A DNA stretch of 64,000 bases from Filosporella fistucella. Its lineage: Eukaryota; Ascomycota; Leotiomycetes; Helotiales. Below the pieces are notes generated by a model. It searched no databases. It was not told where the DNA came from and worked only from the letters and a program-made list of their open reading frames with translations. Location: the NCBI GenBank assembly GCA_030077755.1, contig JAQJZZ010000002.1, positions 1,488,001 to 1,552,000 of the forward strand. Direction: 5' to 3'. Positions 41,830 through 53,401 of the stretch are shown here, one piece after another; the stretch's first letter is position 1, and every line of letters begins with the position of its first letter. The position numbers and the translations under genes are program-made.

Positions 41830-42898
41830 ATGGCTCACCAAGATAAAACTAGGGTCATTAAGTTTACTGCTGCGGGCATGAAACCCGATGTTCGCTTGAA
41901 GGTACTTGATCAAGCAGAATTTCATGTCCATTCTACAGTCTTGAAGCTATACAGCGCGTTCTTTCGCAAGTTCTTGGATTCTCCCGAGAAGAAGAAAGGC
42001 CCAGCGTCTAGAGAGTTTCAGTATGAGTGGGTCTCTCAGATTGATAATGATCGCACTTGGCATTTGATTTCTGCTTCCTCTATGGTAAGCTTGCCTGTGC
42101 TGTATAGAATATCCCAAAGTACTGCGTCATAAGTTTGTTTAGAAATCTGACTGATAGGAAATGCAGCAGCAAAAACTTGATCTCTCTCGATTGACGTCAG
42201 ATCCGAACTTGGAATTGGAGGCATTCACTAAACTGATGTGCGCTTTCTACCTTGAGCCCTACACTATCTGCAACTGGGAAGAGCTCCGCAGAATGACAGA
42301 TATGGCAGAGTATTACTTGGCATTGAGGATCTTGTCTCGTACCCTTACCGAGAGCATCAACGCATCCCCAAGGTTACTTCAGAACATCCACAACAACGGC
42401 CATGGCCTTCTACCAGTCGCTGCCAAGCTTAGACATGCACCTCTATTTCGAGACTGCCTCATCTACCTCAACAATCCTTTCGAGAACCCGGGCATATTCG
42501 CCATTGATGATAGCAAGCTATACAGGATCGCCACGGCATTTAGGAATAATGTATGCTCTTACATAACTGAAGTTGAGAAAGAAATCTTCGACAAGGCAAC
42601 TACTTTCGCTCTGAATGGTAAAATGGAGTATCCTAACCTGGGCGTAACGATTCAACAGATTGCATTTCAAAGTAGGCATTCAAATAGTAAAGCCCAATTT
42701 CATTTCCCACAATACTTCCGCAACCTGTTCAAAGCACAAATCATCGATGATTCCTACAATATCACAATACTTCTGTCCAATAACACCGAGTTTAGAAAGG
42801 ATTGTGTGTCTGGTGAGGGTGATTGGGAGGGAGGATTTCTGTGCGGTTATATTCCCGAGAGGGATCTGCCTTGGGATGTCAATGAGACGGATTGGTAG
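41830..42898 (+). CDS. BTB/POZ domain protein, copy C
   Basis: Exons 41830..42084 and 42167..42898 encode 328 residues. The BTB start is VIKFTAAGMKPDVRLKVLDQ, AEFHVHSTVLKLYSAFFRKF, LDSPEKKKG. Exon 2 begins QQKLDLSRL and holds LMCAFYLEPYTICNWEELRR, MAEYYLALRILSRTL and LRHAPLFRDCLIYL. The tail is FLCGYIPERDLPWDVNETDW. It is clearly paralogous to copies A and B but lies on the opposite strand, so the three arose by local duplication with inversion. Two nearby AG acceptors could move the exon 2 start by one codon. Confidence 0.87.
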
Positions 42899-44139
42899 AC
42901 AAGCTTGGCAATAGAAAGATTAATGATGGGTCACATCTGGCTTAAGACTGATAGATTGAAGGATTCTCATGGGTTTTTTTTTCGTAGAAAAGATAGCTCT
43001 TCACAGTATAATGAAAGAACATACTTATACACCGCTATTTCAAAAGCAATCAAACTCACACCACGATGTGACGAGTATGATAATTAACTGAACCACCAAT
43101 GTCTATCCCCATTAATGCATCTTATCTATGCTGTGACGTCCGAATAGGATGACTGCGTTTTGATCTGCCTGCGGCGATCGTAAGGTTTAATCTTGAAATG
43201 CAGTCAGCTTACGAGCTTACGAGAACATGCGGCGATGCTTGTTTGACAATCTTCCTAGAGCGAGAGCGAGCTGGATTAGTCAATACTATATATCGATATT
43301 AAAAAAATGCCGTTATGTCGTGAGACAGAAAAGCGCTGGGGTACCTGTCAGCTGTCAAGGGCCCTTGGGGATGGTCATGTGATACTCCCCTCTTGGCCTC
43401 AGACACTGCTCAAATGAAGTAGCACTCACTGCTAATCGCAGACAATGAATTTTGTCATTATCAGTCCGATAAATGAGTAAGATATTATATTGACATTCGT
43501 GTTGTGCGAGCTTCATTTCAGGAAGAGAGAATATAATTACCATCACGTGACATACCTCCGATCAAGACAGTCGAAACTTCAACCTCCCCCTCACGCCCCA
43601 GACAGAATACTCACTGAAGCAACTATCTCTCAAACAAAGACATTCATCCTCATGCTGAACCCGATTGACAATCTAAACCACCAATCCACCACCAGACCGT
43701 CCATGACCTCACCTTGCCCAAAGCTTCGTCTCAAAACTTCAACTCGAACCCAAACACCTTTGTTCTCTATTTTTGGGGAAGTCAATATGTTTGTTCTATC
43801 TTTCCAGCTTTAGATGAGAGGTAATATTAAGGGGAATTGTGCGAGACAATAGCTTTAGTATGGTCTGTGTCTGGATGGTGGAAAGTAAGGTGGAGGAATA
43901 TATAGAGATGCTCTGTAGACAAAATTGAATTCAATAATTCCTGGAGGATTGTGCTATTCAGATACTTTGCTTTCTTTGTGATACCCAGCTGGCTCTGGTG
44001 TTCTTCTATTCTTGCTTTCTTCTTCGTCTGTTTTTCAATTTATACGACTTTCTGATATTTCATCCAAAATATCTTCACCAGCTCTCTTCGATATTCCATC
44101 AAAAAATCTATTCCCCAGGATACATACCCACGAGAAGGA
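42899..44139. other. Gene-free stretch and pyrimidine-rich promoter of the cyclase
   Basis: About 1.24 kb. No gene seen. The last 150 bp before the cyclase ATG are rich in C and T (repeated TTCTTCTT), like many fungal core promoters. A TCACGTGA palindrome lies near 43543. Confidence 0.5.
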
Positions 44140-44781
44140 ATGGCACCCGCTCCTCCTACCAATCTCTCTTCAAACCCACCAACATTCGTCTTCACAGACA
44201 TAGTCGATTCCACCTCTCTCTGGTCTCTCTCTCCACCTCTCATGTACCGCACCCTAACCCTTCACAACCATATCCTCCGCTCGCTTCTTCCCCTCCATCA
44301 TGGGACAGAAATCAAACCTCTCGGCGATGGATTCTTCCTCACGTTTCCTACATCCAAACATGCTCTCGCTTTCGCGATGTCTTTTCAAAAAGCGGTTAGA
44401 GGAACAGTATGGCCACATGACATTCTCTTTGAGCAAGCGAATGCAGCATGGGAGGTTAGTTCCGGGACGAAAAGGGCTGGAAGAGGCTTGGCAATCAGGA
44501 TAGGCATCCATGTCGGCAACGCCTTCATCGTCCGAGAAGGAAACAAAGAAGATTGGTGGGGCCTAGGCGTTAATATCGCAGCGCGGATGATGGGCCAAGC
44601 AAACGGAGGAGAGATCGCGGTTTCGGATGCCGTGTTGAAGGAAATTGGGATGGAAGGAGGTGATAGGAAAAAGTGTTTGGAGAGGTATGTGGCTGGGGAA
44701 GGAGTGGTTAGGATGGGTGGGATGAAGAAGTTGAAAGGAGTGGTGGGAGGCATGTGGGTTAGTCTGATTGAGATGAAGTGA
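44140..44781 (+). CDS. Free-standing class III adenylate cyclase domain
   Basis: A single 213-residue frame that is almost only a catalytic domain. Class III residues are all present: metal Asp20 (FVFTDIVDSTSLW) and Asp63 (LGDGFF), adenine-selecting Lys59 and Asp138 (EDWWG), and transition-state Asn145 and Arg149 (VNIAARM). RGLAIRIGIHVG and GGEIAVSD are also typical. The Lys/Asp pair predicts ATP rather than GTP as substrate, giving cAMP. Two catalytic domains must dimerise. Fungal adenylate cyclase (Cyr1) is normally a protein of about 2000 residues with leucine-rich repeats, a PP2C-like domain and a Ras-association region, none of which is here. The pattern WPHDIL then RGL.IRIGIH recalls fungal cyclases, so it may derive from a Cyr1-like gene. 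Membrane segments are absent. Confidence 0.88.
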   Translation: MAPAPPTNLSSNPPTFVFTDIVDSTSLWSLSPPLMYRTLTLHNHILRSLLPLHHGTEIKPLGDGFFLTFPTSKHALAFAMSFQKAVRGTVWPHDILFEQANAAWEVSSGTKRAGRGLAIRIGIHVGNAFIVREGNKEDWWGLGVNIAARMMGQANGGEIAVSDAVLKEIGMEGGDRKKCLERYVAGEGVVRMGGMKKLKGVVGGMWVSLIEMK

Positions 44782-45636
44782 GATGGATTTGGATGGGAGG
44801 TGGAGAGAGGAGGGTGCCTAATTTTTAATGGGAGGTATCCAGCTATGGGAAAAGAGAAAAGATAGTACGCGCAAGAGATGTGGATAATCGGGAAGATGAA
44901 TATTTAATGTTAATAATTGCACAATCATAATTCCAAATTTTCCTCGCTAAAAAGACATCCAGGGAAGGAAAAGATAAGTATTTTGGTTGGAGAACCAATT
45001 AAAGAATATTTCTATCTGACCTTATTCTGATTCGGGTAAGGTGATATCGCCCTTCCCTGGATGGGAGGTAGAGAAGGAGAGAGAGGATCGAAGCAATTTC
45101 TCATTACAGATAATTGGCTTTGGGTGGAGGAAATAATAATAGACGTAAGAGACGTCGAAATTGGGATAGTTGAGGCCTTTGATATCATCAATATTACATC
45201 TCCTCGCTAGGTGTGCAAAAATTGCCGAGTCGAGTAAAGGAGAGCACCAATCCACCCCGCCCCCCCAAAAAAACAACTAGTAAAAACTTCAGTACCCCCT
45301 CCGAAATTGGGAAACCTAAAACCAACTGCCCGGATCAGTTTGTTTAGAGCTGCGAATATGGTGAATCATGGCTCGATAGATCGCTGAAATGAGATTGTTG
45401 ACCAAATATTACGCTTATTCCTCTCATCACGGTTTGACTTGATCAGTCCATGGTAGAGAATGGCGCCTTCTGCGATGGGAGGTTTAGTGTTAGAATTGGA
45501 GATAAGGAAGGGATTAGTTTTGACTAGGGGTTTTGGAGGAGATATGTGAGAATGGTAGAATGGGTTGTGAAGGGTATTTTGATTCAATTTCATTACTTCA
45601 TTACGACGTGAGTAGCAAGCCTAGCATTTATCCATT
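44782..45636. other. Intergenic region, converging 3' ends
   Basis: About 850 bp between the convergent ends of the cyclase and the Thr-rich protein gene. It includes a short C-run and A-run near 45258-45280. No gene seen. Confidence 0.5.
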
Positions 45637-46896
45637 CTATTCTTCCCCGTCAATGGGAACAAAAGCCGTCGTTGTAGTTATCCTCACTTCGCCCCCGCAT
45701 ATCACCGTCTTTGTAACAACCCCGACCCTCTTCCTCGACTTTGGATGCGCCGTCGCTCGTATGCAAGTCGTTGTAGTACCATCTTGATATGTTGTGGTCT
45801 TCACCGACACGCCTCCATCATCCTCCTCGTCGGTAAATTGTGCTTCCTCCTCAGTCTCTGGCAATTCAGCAAATTCGTCCTCGTTGGCGAGAGTTCTGTC
45901 GCTATCAACTGATGGCATGTCTGCTGAAGCTACGTGGCTTTCGGTTTGCCTCTCTGCATCTGCGGATTTGTGGTTGAGAGAGGGCACGGCCGGCGCGCCC
46001 GAATTCCCTTCCTTTTCCTTTTGAACTGGGTTCGAAGAGACCTTTGGCTCGGTCCGTGCTGGTTCCGCAGGTCCTTGTTCTTGTTGTAGCATCGAATCAG
46101 ACGTTCTGGCCCGTTTTGCAGATTCAACTCCCTCGGGTTGTTCAAACTGTGCTCGTTTCTGAGAACCATTCCCTTGATCCAACTGACGATATCCCCAATG
46201 ATTTTGAGACGTTGGAAATCGAGAAGCTGTACCATCCAAGTTGTTCACCAAACCAGTAGATGATTGGAAGGGCCAGTTCATAAATCTAGCTCTTTGTTGG
46301 TTCTCTTGCCAGTGTGGAAGCATACTTGTTTTGATAGGCCCTGGCATATACATATGCTGTGGATCCGGCATGAATTGTGTAGGCATGGATGATCGTGGAT
46401 TATTTGTCGCAGCTGAATGGCAGGCTGGTATATGAGAACCAACGCCACAGTCCGCGTGGTGAAACGCAGGGAGATTATTTGCTGTGGTTGATATATGCCC
46501 AGTCGATTCAGATCTTCGATCCGATGTATCTACTGGATGTCTAGATGAAGCTCCCATCGTTGTAGTATTCCTTGCAGGTAAAAATCTCTCAAAATCGAAG
46601 TGATCCAAGGCTTCATCTTCGTCGCCAAATATTCTGTATTGTCCTGCTCCGCTGTCAGGCACCGGAAATGGATTGAAATCTTGACTTGATCGTTTCGGGT
46701 TCTGGACTGGATTCATCGCCGGTAGGGTGTTCGGCATATTCACAGCTGTAGGCTCTGGCATCGTCGTTGTGTTCACAGCAGGCGAAGGCAGAGAGCCTGC
46801 AGAGTCCTGCTCGGCTGACATTACAGGAGAACAAGGTGTTGTAGTTGATCGCTCTGACCCAGCATCAGACTCACTCTGGCTATCGGTTTGCTCCAT
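45637..46896 (-). CDS. Low-complexity hypothetical protein
   Basis: An open frame of 419 residues from ATG 46896 (MEQTDSQSESDAGSERS). The longer frame above it begins with a TTG and may include a 5' leader intron. The protein is rich in Ser, Thr, Pro, Asn and Gln, with no visible folded domain for the first 300 residues. The C-terminal 60 residues look more ordered: FTDEEDDGGVSVKTTTYQDG, CIRATAHPKSRKRVGVVTKT, TAFVPIDGEE. A short acidic run precedes them. No family is recognised. It may be a nuclear or adaptor protein, but nothing in the sequence decides this. Confidence 0.65.
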   Translation of the reverse strand: MEQTDSQSESDAGSERSTTTPCSPVMSAEQDSAGSLPSPAVNTTTMPEPTAVNMPNTLPAMNPVQNPKRSSQDFNPFPVPDSGAGQYRIFGDEDEALDHFDFERFLPARNTTTMGASSRHPVDTSDRRSESTGHISTTANNLPAFHHADCGVGSHIPACHSAATNNPRSSMPTQFMPDPQHMYMPGPIKTSMLPHWQENQQRARFMNWPFQSSTGLVNNLDGTASRFPTSQNHWGYRQLDQGNGSQKRAQFEQPEGVESAKRARTSDSMLQQEQGPAEPARTEPKVSSNPVQKEKEGNSGAPAVPSLNHKSADAERQTESHVASADMPSVDSDRTLANEDEFAELPETEEEAQFTDEEDDGGVSVKTTTYQDGTTTTCIRATAHPKSRKRVGVVTKTVICGGEVRITTTTAFVPIDGEE

Positions 46897-47372
46897 GGTA
46901 TTCAAATCTTTCACACTTGTTAAGATTATTTCATGTCGAGAAAGCGAAGCGATGACATACTTATATATGGATCCCAAGCAGCCTCGTGAAAAGTGACAGT
47001 AGGCAGCAGCTGCAGTGTGCCGAAATAACGTGTCACTGCAGCACTACGATATGTACTTCCCACTCGAAATCGGAAGTGGTGTGCTCGGTGAGTTCATCGA
47101 TCTGCAGGTAGGCGGAAGTTGTGCAGGAAAAGAAAGTTGGTGGCTGAATTTGCCTCGCCAGCCTGATGGCATTCGTCCTCCCACACCGAAAATGCCACAC
47201 ATATTTGTCCCACTTACGCCCGACTGGGCGCGGCTAATTGAAACGATATCCTCCTGTCAGCCGAATATTGTGATTCGTTCTTTAATGTTCTCAGCGAACT
47301 AATTGCCAAGATTTATATCAAAACCCGAAACAAAAGCCTGCAGCCTGGCTTAGACATATCTTGTCAGAAACA
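46897..47372. other. Intergenic region
   Basis: About 475 bp between the end of the long disordered protein gene and the start of the Thr-rich protein gene on the same strand. The plus-strand frame at 47015..47302 lacks an ATG and a domain. It should contain the promoter for the gene starting at 46896. Confidence 0.45.
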
Positions 47373-50300
47373 TCACCAATCCTCATCTTCCTCAACATCT
47401 GGTGAAATCCATCCAGGAACACTTATGAGAACTACAAATTCCTTCAAATCTGGCATAAACCTTTTCGCTTTCTCGCATTGCGTTTTGATATCTTTTCTCA
47501 TATAAGTGAAATGATCCTCATTCCCTTTTGTAATTTCGGTCGCTTTTGGAGTAGGCATAGCGTCTTTGAATGTAAATTTGAGCACAGATGTATTTCGACC
47601 AGTCTGGGTAGCGAACCAACCAAAGAAGTCTTCGGTTGTAAGTTTGGGTCTGAGGTATGATTTGTCGAAAGCGTTGCTAAATTTACCTGTCCCATCGACT
47701 TGCACTCTTATCACAATATCGGCTGGTGGGCTTGGTGGCTGAATGCTGCTTGGTTCGAGTCGAGGCGGTTGCTGAATTGCAGCAGCTGGCGGCTGCTTGC
47801 GGCGAAAATAAAGAATGACTGCTCCTCCGTGAAGCATACATGTCTGCTTTGGTTGAATTATTACCTCTTGATATCGCTCTCCCACTTCATCAGGACCTGT
47901 AGAGATACTGTTTGTGATATACCCTTTGCCACTAATTGAAACAAGTCCTTTTCCACTTTTTTTGTCTATCACACCTCCACAAACTTCGGCACCATACTTA
48001 TAAGGTAGTCTATCATTTACCGTAGATTCCTCACCATGTATCTCGATATCATCTCGACCGATCATCTATAGATATCAGCACTGTCATTGCTCGACATGTA
48101 AACTTACAAAAGCATGAGCGCGATCTCGCAGCATCACCGTATCGCGCGATGTCCTCGTTAGGTGTGGACTGAGCGGAGATATCGACGCCTGTGACCCTTG
48201 TTTTATTCCTGGTGGTCTTCCTCGAGGTCTCGTCTTTTCGACTGGCTTTTGGTTGAAATGTGGACTCGGAGAGCCGCTCTGCAGATTCACGGCTTGCAAA
48301 TCACTTGGTTGATGTGCTGGAATTGAAGACGAATGATAGCCGAGAGTGACTGAAGGTGGTAAAACTTGTGTTGATTGCACGGCAGGATGCGCTATTGGTA
48401 TTTCTTCTCGATTTACGGCCCGCATAGCTTCATCGGCATTCCTGATGACAGAACTCCATCCCAGTGGCTGATCTGGTTGGGGTGACGATGTTGCAGGCTG
48501 TGCGGAAATATTCACGGCATTTTCGATCGCCAAAGCATTCCTCTGGTCTGGAACTTTCGGATTCACGGCACTCCATGCAGAGACTTCTTTAGCAATATTG
48601 TCTGGCCGTGCTAGAAAGGAAGTAATCATAACTCGAAATAAAGCTGGGCCTTTGTTCAAGTTTGTCGATACCCAGAAGAAATCCCAGATGTACTGCTTCA
48701 GGGTGCGGAAATAATTCAGATTCCCATGAGGGACGACGAATGATTTTTCGTGTTGCCAATGAATATCCAACAACTCGAATCTGAGCGACCCGATGTTATG
48801 ATCAACTATACCAGTAATTTCGGTATACCATTTGTAAAAGTCGGGTAATGATTGCCACATAATTACACCGATAGGATGTGATGACTCGGAAACCTTATTT
48901 CCAGGAGCTGAAAGGATGACAGTTGTCCCTCTGGTAAAGTTTTCAATGAAAGCTTGAACATCTGCAGTCACCAAAACACTTTCGGCGCGATTATCAATGG
49001 TGAAGACGACAGCAGGAGGCCTGTATTCTTGCGAGTTGTGTACAGATCCTGGTGGGGGTGGGGTGATGGACGGCCGTGGAGGTAAGGTGTGATGAGTTGG
49101 AGCAGTTGGAACAGAAGGCTGCAACGTTTGGACTTGTGCTTGCGGATTCGGTGCGGGAGGGTAGGCACGAAGGTGCGGGTCCGATAAAGTTCTTTCAACA
49201 GGAACGACAAATCTTGCTCCATCCTGCGAACTGTTCTCCCCGGGCCTCGAAGTATCTTCTTTCACGAAGTCTCGCTGGTTTGCTCCCTGTTTAGTTTCCT
49301 CATTTGAATTGTTTGATAACTTTTGACCTCGTCGTCGACCACTCTTATTCAAATTTTGACCTTTTTGTATAGATTCTGTAGTCGTGACTGAAAAATTGGA
49401 CGGAAATGTGTTAAAAGATCCTGGTTTTGACTTCATACTTGGAAGACGAGTGGATATAGGACCTCGCTCGGTCGCATGACTTGATGCGTCAGGGATAGTA
49501 CTTTCTGGGGCTGTAGATGGAGTTGAGCTGTGGGATATTGGATCATGAACCCTATCCTGTGTAGGCCAAGTCCATGGTTGATCCAGCTGGGAGGACCTTT
49601 GTTCGGGTGCTGCAGAAACATCGCGGGTTGGCCTGTTTGGTAGCTGGCTACCTGGAAGCTGTTCGATCCCATGGCTAGGATAAGTAGGTGGAGTATTGGC
49701 ATTTTTGTCTTCGAACGGGGCGTCGTCATTGGCCAAAATATGGTCCAGGCCATGAGAGCGGCGAGGGCCTCTGAGCGGTGTAATCTGGCTGTTGGCTTGA
49801 GTCTCCTGCTTCGCAGATGGAAGTAGCACTCGAGCAGGCACTTCGCGATCTTCAACGGAATTCTCGATAGACGACAACGAAACTTGGCCAGAACGGATCG
49901 CGCGAAACTGGGATAAATCTCCCATCCTAGGGGATCCGTAGTCGAGCCTGTTACTTGGCTTCAATTCTACACCTCCACTTGCTGTTCCTAATTCCAACCC
50001 TGATGAGTATCCTGATTCGCGTTGAGAAGTCTCCGATGGAGGCGGATAATTAGAATGGGAAGTAGCAGGCGACATGGTACTTCCATGAATTGGTGAGGGT
50101 GTAGGATCTGCTAGCGAAGTCGAAAAAGCCGATCCTCGGTCTGAATCGCGATCAATCGAGGCTTGCTTCGTCGACCTGAGGGCATGCCATGCATCTGTGG
50201 CTTTTTGCACGATCGATTCAGCATCTTCTGTCGACAGTTCCCGACCAAGTCCAACACCGATGGATTGATTGGCTTGCTCAGCATTGGCCAAACCGAGTGG

Positions 50301-51145
50301 GTTTTGATTATTTTCAAGGTCCTCCTTTTTGGGGTCAATATTGGCTCTCTCATGGCTTTTGCCGGAATAGACGACGATGAAATCCCCAACCTCTTCTTGC
50401 TCCGGATTAGATATACTCCTCCTCATTCTTTTGAACTCTTCCGGACGGGTTGGAACATCTTCATCGGCTGCTCGCTACATTAGATTAGCAATGATCTAAT
50501 TTTTGGAAGGGAACTCAACCTTTCCTGTATTGATATCATCAGATAATCGTCGACTGGTAGAAACAGAGCTACACCGAGACATCCTTGGAGAGCAGTGAAA
50601 ATCCAACGAAGGAGTTTGTTCTGGCGACGACACTCCAGTCTTCGCTTCAGCGGCGTTATCCCACACTTTCTGGAATTCTATGGTCTTTCGTTTCGTGTTT
50701 GCAACTTCAACGAGCACACCTTCATTCACCCAAGTATCTCCTGCCTTATTTATCAAGACTCGACACTTCTGGACAACCCTGCGGCGCACGTGAGATTTTT
50801 CTGGTAGAGATGCAGCGATAATGAACGAATCTACAAGATTCACAAAGCGTTCATCATCTTGTTCAATCACTTGATATAAATCATGGGAGTGCATGTATCG
50901 ATAAATCCTTCGTTGGACAGCCGTCGGCCACTTTGCTTCCTATTCACGTTTAGCATGTGCTTCACCATTCAAATCTATCTTACCTCATTCAGCCAGTCTT
51001 CGTCCAATGATTTGAAAGCCTTGGTACCTCCCCGAGCTAGGCAAAGTAGAGAAAGATGGTCTTTGTATTTCTCGGAGGCATCTGGGTATAATGGCAAGCT
51101 GGATTTCCTAGTTGGAGGAGAGAAGATTACTCGAGGACTATGCAT
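47373..51145 (-). CDS. Long hypothetical protein of about 1213 residues with an AT-hook
   Basis: Four exons, 51145..50984, 50939..50520, 50474..48108 and 48065..47373, join in frame. The first 150 residues look folded and helical: LARGGTKAFKSLDEDWLNE, WPTAVQRRIYRYMHSHDLYQ, FVNLVDSFIIAASLPEKSH. A long Ser/Pro/Gln-rich linker follows. A second folded block contains FTIDNRAESVLVTADVQAFI, IGVIMWQSLPDFYKWYTEIT and FFWVSTNLNKGPALFRVMI. An AT-hook-like RPRGRPPGIK lies near residue 945. The last exon has YGAEVCGGVIDKKSGKGLVS and ends DVEEDEDW. The AT-hook suggests chromatin binding. I recognise no named family. Confidence 0.8.
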
Positions 51146-53401
51146 CGATCAATCCATGTTTGCAACCTTTAGCGAATACGTATCATGGGAGTACTGACGT
51201 TGACGAACGCCGCATTTCTTGAGACGAAATTGTCCGTCCAATTGCAACGTCAGCTGTAACTACCAAGGTTCACAGACCGCTATGGCGACGAGAGGTCCAT
51301 TGAAACCCACCCTTAAAGATAGAAAGAACTGAAGAGAAATGGGAGGATGATAGACCGGATAAAATTGGTCTTCACAGCTGGGAATGTGGATCTGGGGACT
51401 CTTTTCAGGCGGGCTTGACTCCAATTATGGATTCCCGTTGCATGATGTTGGATCAGTTTTTCGATAGGTGGTATCGTCTCGGGCGTCCAATAATAAACAC
51501 AATATCATGTTAGTGCCAAGAGGTTTTGTTGGTGGCGCCATGAACGGAAATGGGTTTGTATAGCGCAGGCATTGCGGCACTGCATACTACAAGGGTGCTT
51601 CCGAGCAGAGCATGGTGATTGGCAACATATTACCATCTGGCTGGGACAAATTCCCCCACACATATCGATGAGCTTTCGCTTTCGCAATCTTCGGGCTGTC
51701 AACCTGAGCTTCCGAAATGCCCATGTCTGCGGCCGCTCCGAATGCAGCATCTCATGCTCTTGTGCGTTTCCATATCCCGTATGATAGGCCGAGTAATCAG
51801 TGTGGGGGTCGATGTGTTGAATTGCGATTGATCTGGCCAAGGTGAGAGATTGATATTGAGACGTATGATATCAAGCCGTGGACACTTCATCTGTGTATCG
51901 TCACGGTTGTATCGTGATCACTACACAGGAACACAGCTTCCGCAGCTTTGTGAACAATGCGGTACAGTCAATCGACTCTTACACAGCCGATGTTGGTGTG
52001 AGATTGATCACATCTGGCCGAGATCTTCCAGATTGCCATTGCTGCTACTGGATGTTGCAGATATAATTTCGACATTATCCATCAGTACTACTGACATATA
52101 ACGGTCGATCATGAAGTCGTACAGCCGGGATATATTTCCAGTTTTGATGTTGAAACTCGAGGATGTTGGGATACGAGAACGAAAAGAGACATGGTTGCGT
52201 AGCAAGCAAATTAGTGCTGACTAATTTATGCGAATTGTGCCTCGCTTGACATGTTACCGTCAGATTTATGCAATGTCAGGGAACTTGGCGGACGAAGAGG
52301 TTCTTGTATACCATATCGTGTAAAGAGGCACCAATCGGCGAATTTAATTAAAGTTCAATTTGATAAGCCCTCGAAAGTAAAAGTTGTGGGCTCTGGAACC
52401 GTATTCTTGAGTGCAGTCACATGACAAAGTCATGTGCCTTGTTACATTGGTCGTGCTTATCACTGATTCCTCTATCTTCTTCCCCAGTACCCACAAATCA
52501 TCATGTTTCAACCAGATATCAAATAAGATGGCCGTGTGACTTTGTCAAGTGGAAAGAAGAAGAAGTCGATAAATACCACCGGTTAGTCACAAGACTATCT
52601 CATACAACGAACCTTTGCAGTAACACTTCTCTCTTTCATACACCAACCCAGGTCACTAATCACTCACCTTGTTCTTCCCCTCGCTTCCCTTTCCAATCGC
52701 TAAACTCGCCAAACTTCCCTTTCTCTTAACTCTTTTCATCGTGCATATATCCTCAATCAGCAATCGCTCATCGGAACTATCTCCTATCTCCGGACCACCA
52801 TTCCAGAAATGGAAAACTCAAAGGTCCACAATTCTTATTCCCGATTTCCACTCTTCCTAATTGAGGACTCCATGGAGATAAAACTCCACTCTTCAAATAC
52901 ACTCGTAGTGGACTTCTGCATCGGGGAAGAGGATTTTTATCACATATCCAGTTTTATAGTTACCTAAAATACGGCATATGCGCGTATTCAGAAACTACCA
53001 CTCCATTCCAGCGAATCACTCGCCATACTTTTGCGTAAATATGGATTTGTTATCGAGGGGCCGTACTTCCCGAGTGTTTCAGCCATACTGTAACAAAACT
53101 TTCAAAGTCCGGTAAGAAGAAAGCTTCCATACGCGGCCAAAGTATAATATCCGTTCGGGGTTACCTATTCGATTCTCAAGTGGAGAAACATATCCTGTAC
53201 ACTGTACTTGATGTCCAGCTATAAAAGGAGGGGCGCGCACTCTGTAGATAGCTCAAATCAACTGACATCATCGATTAACCTTTTCCGTCCTTATATATAT
53301 CAACCACAACTGGCCTCCAACCTCATAAACATCTCAACACAACTTATCCTCCCATTCGCAGCTACTTCATTTATTCTTCCCAAGCAAACCTTCAATTCAA
53401 A
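51146..53401. other. Gene-poor 2.2-kb stretch and promoter of the alcohol dehydrogenase
   Basis: Only short overlapping frames occur (for example 51505..51840 minus and 51850..52101 plus), with no domain and no consistent splice joins. The right part is pyrimidine-rich. A TATAAAAGG box is listed separately. Confidence 0.5.
53219..53228 (+). promoter_or_regulatory. TATA box of the zinc alcohol dehydrogenase gene
   Basis: CTATAAAAGG lies about 175 bp before the ATG at 53402, followed by a C/T-rich leader. The ATG context (CAAAATGTCT) is good. Confidence 0.5.

Noticed and set aside
47015..47302. 95-residue plus-strand frame
   Set aside because: Starts with GTG, no recognised domain, lies in a promoter region.
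51505..52205. Several short frames of 60-110 residues
   Set aside because: They overlap on both strands, have no domain and no consistent splice joins.
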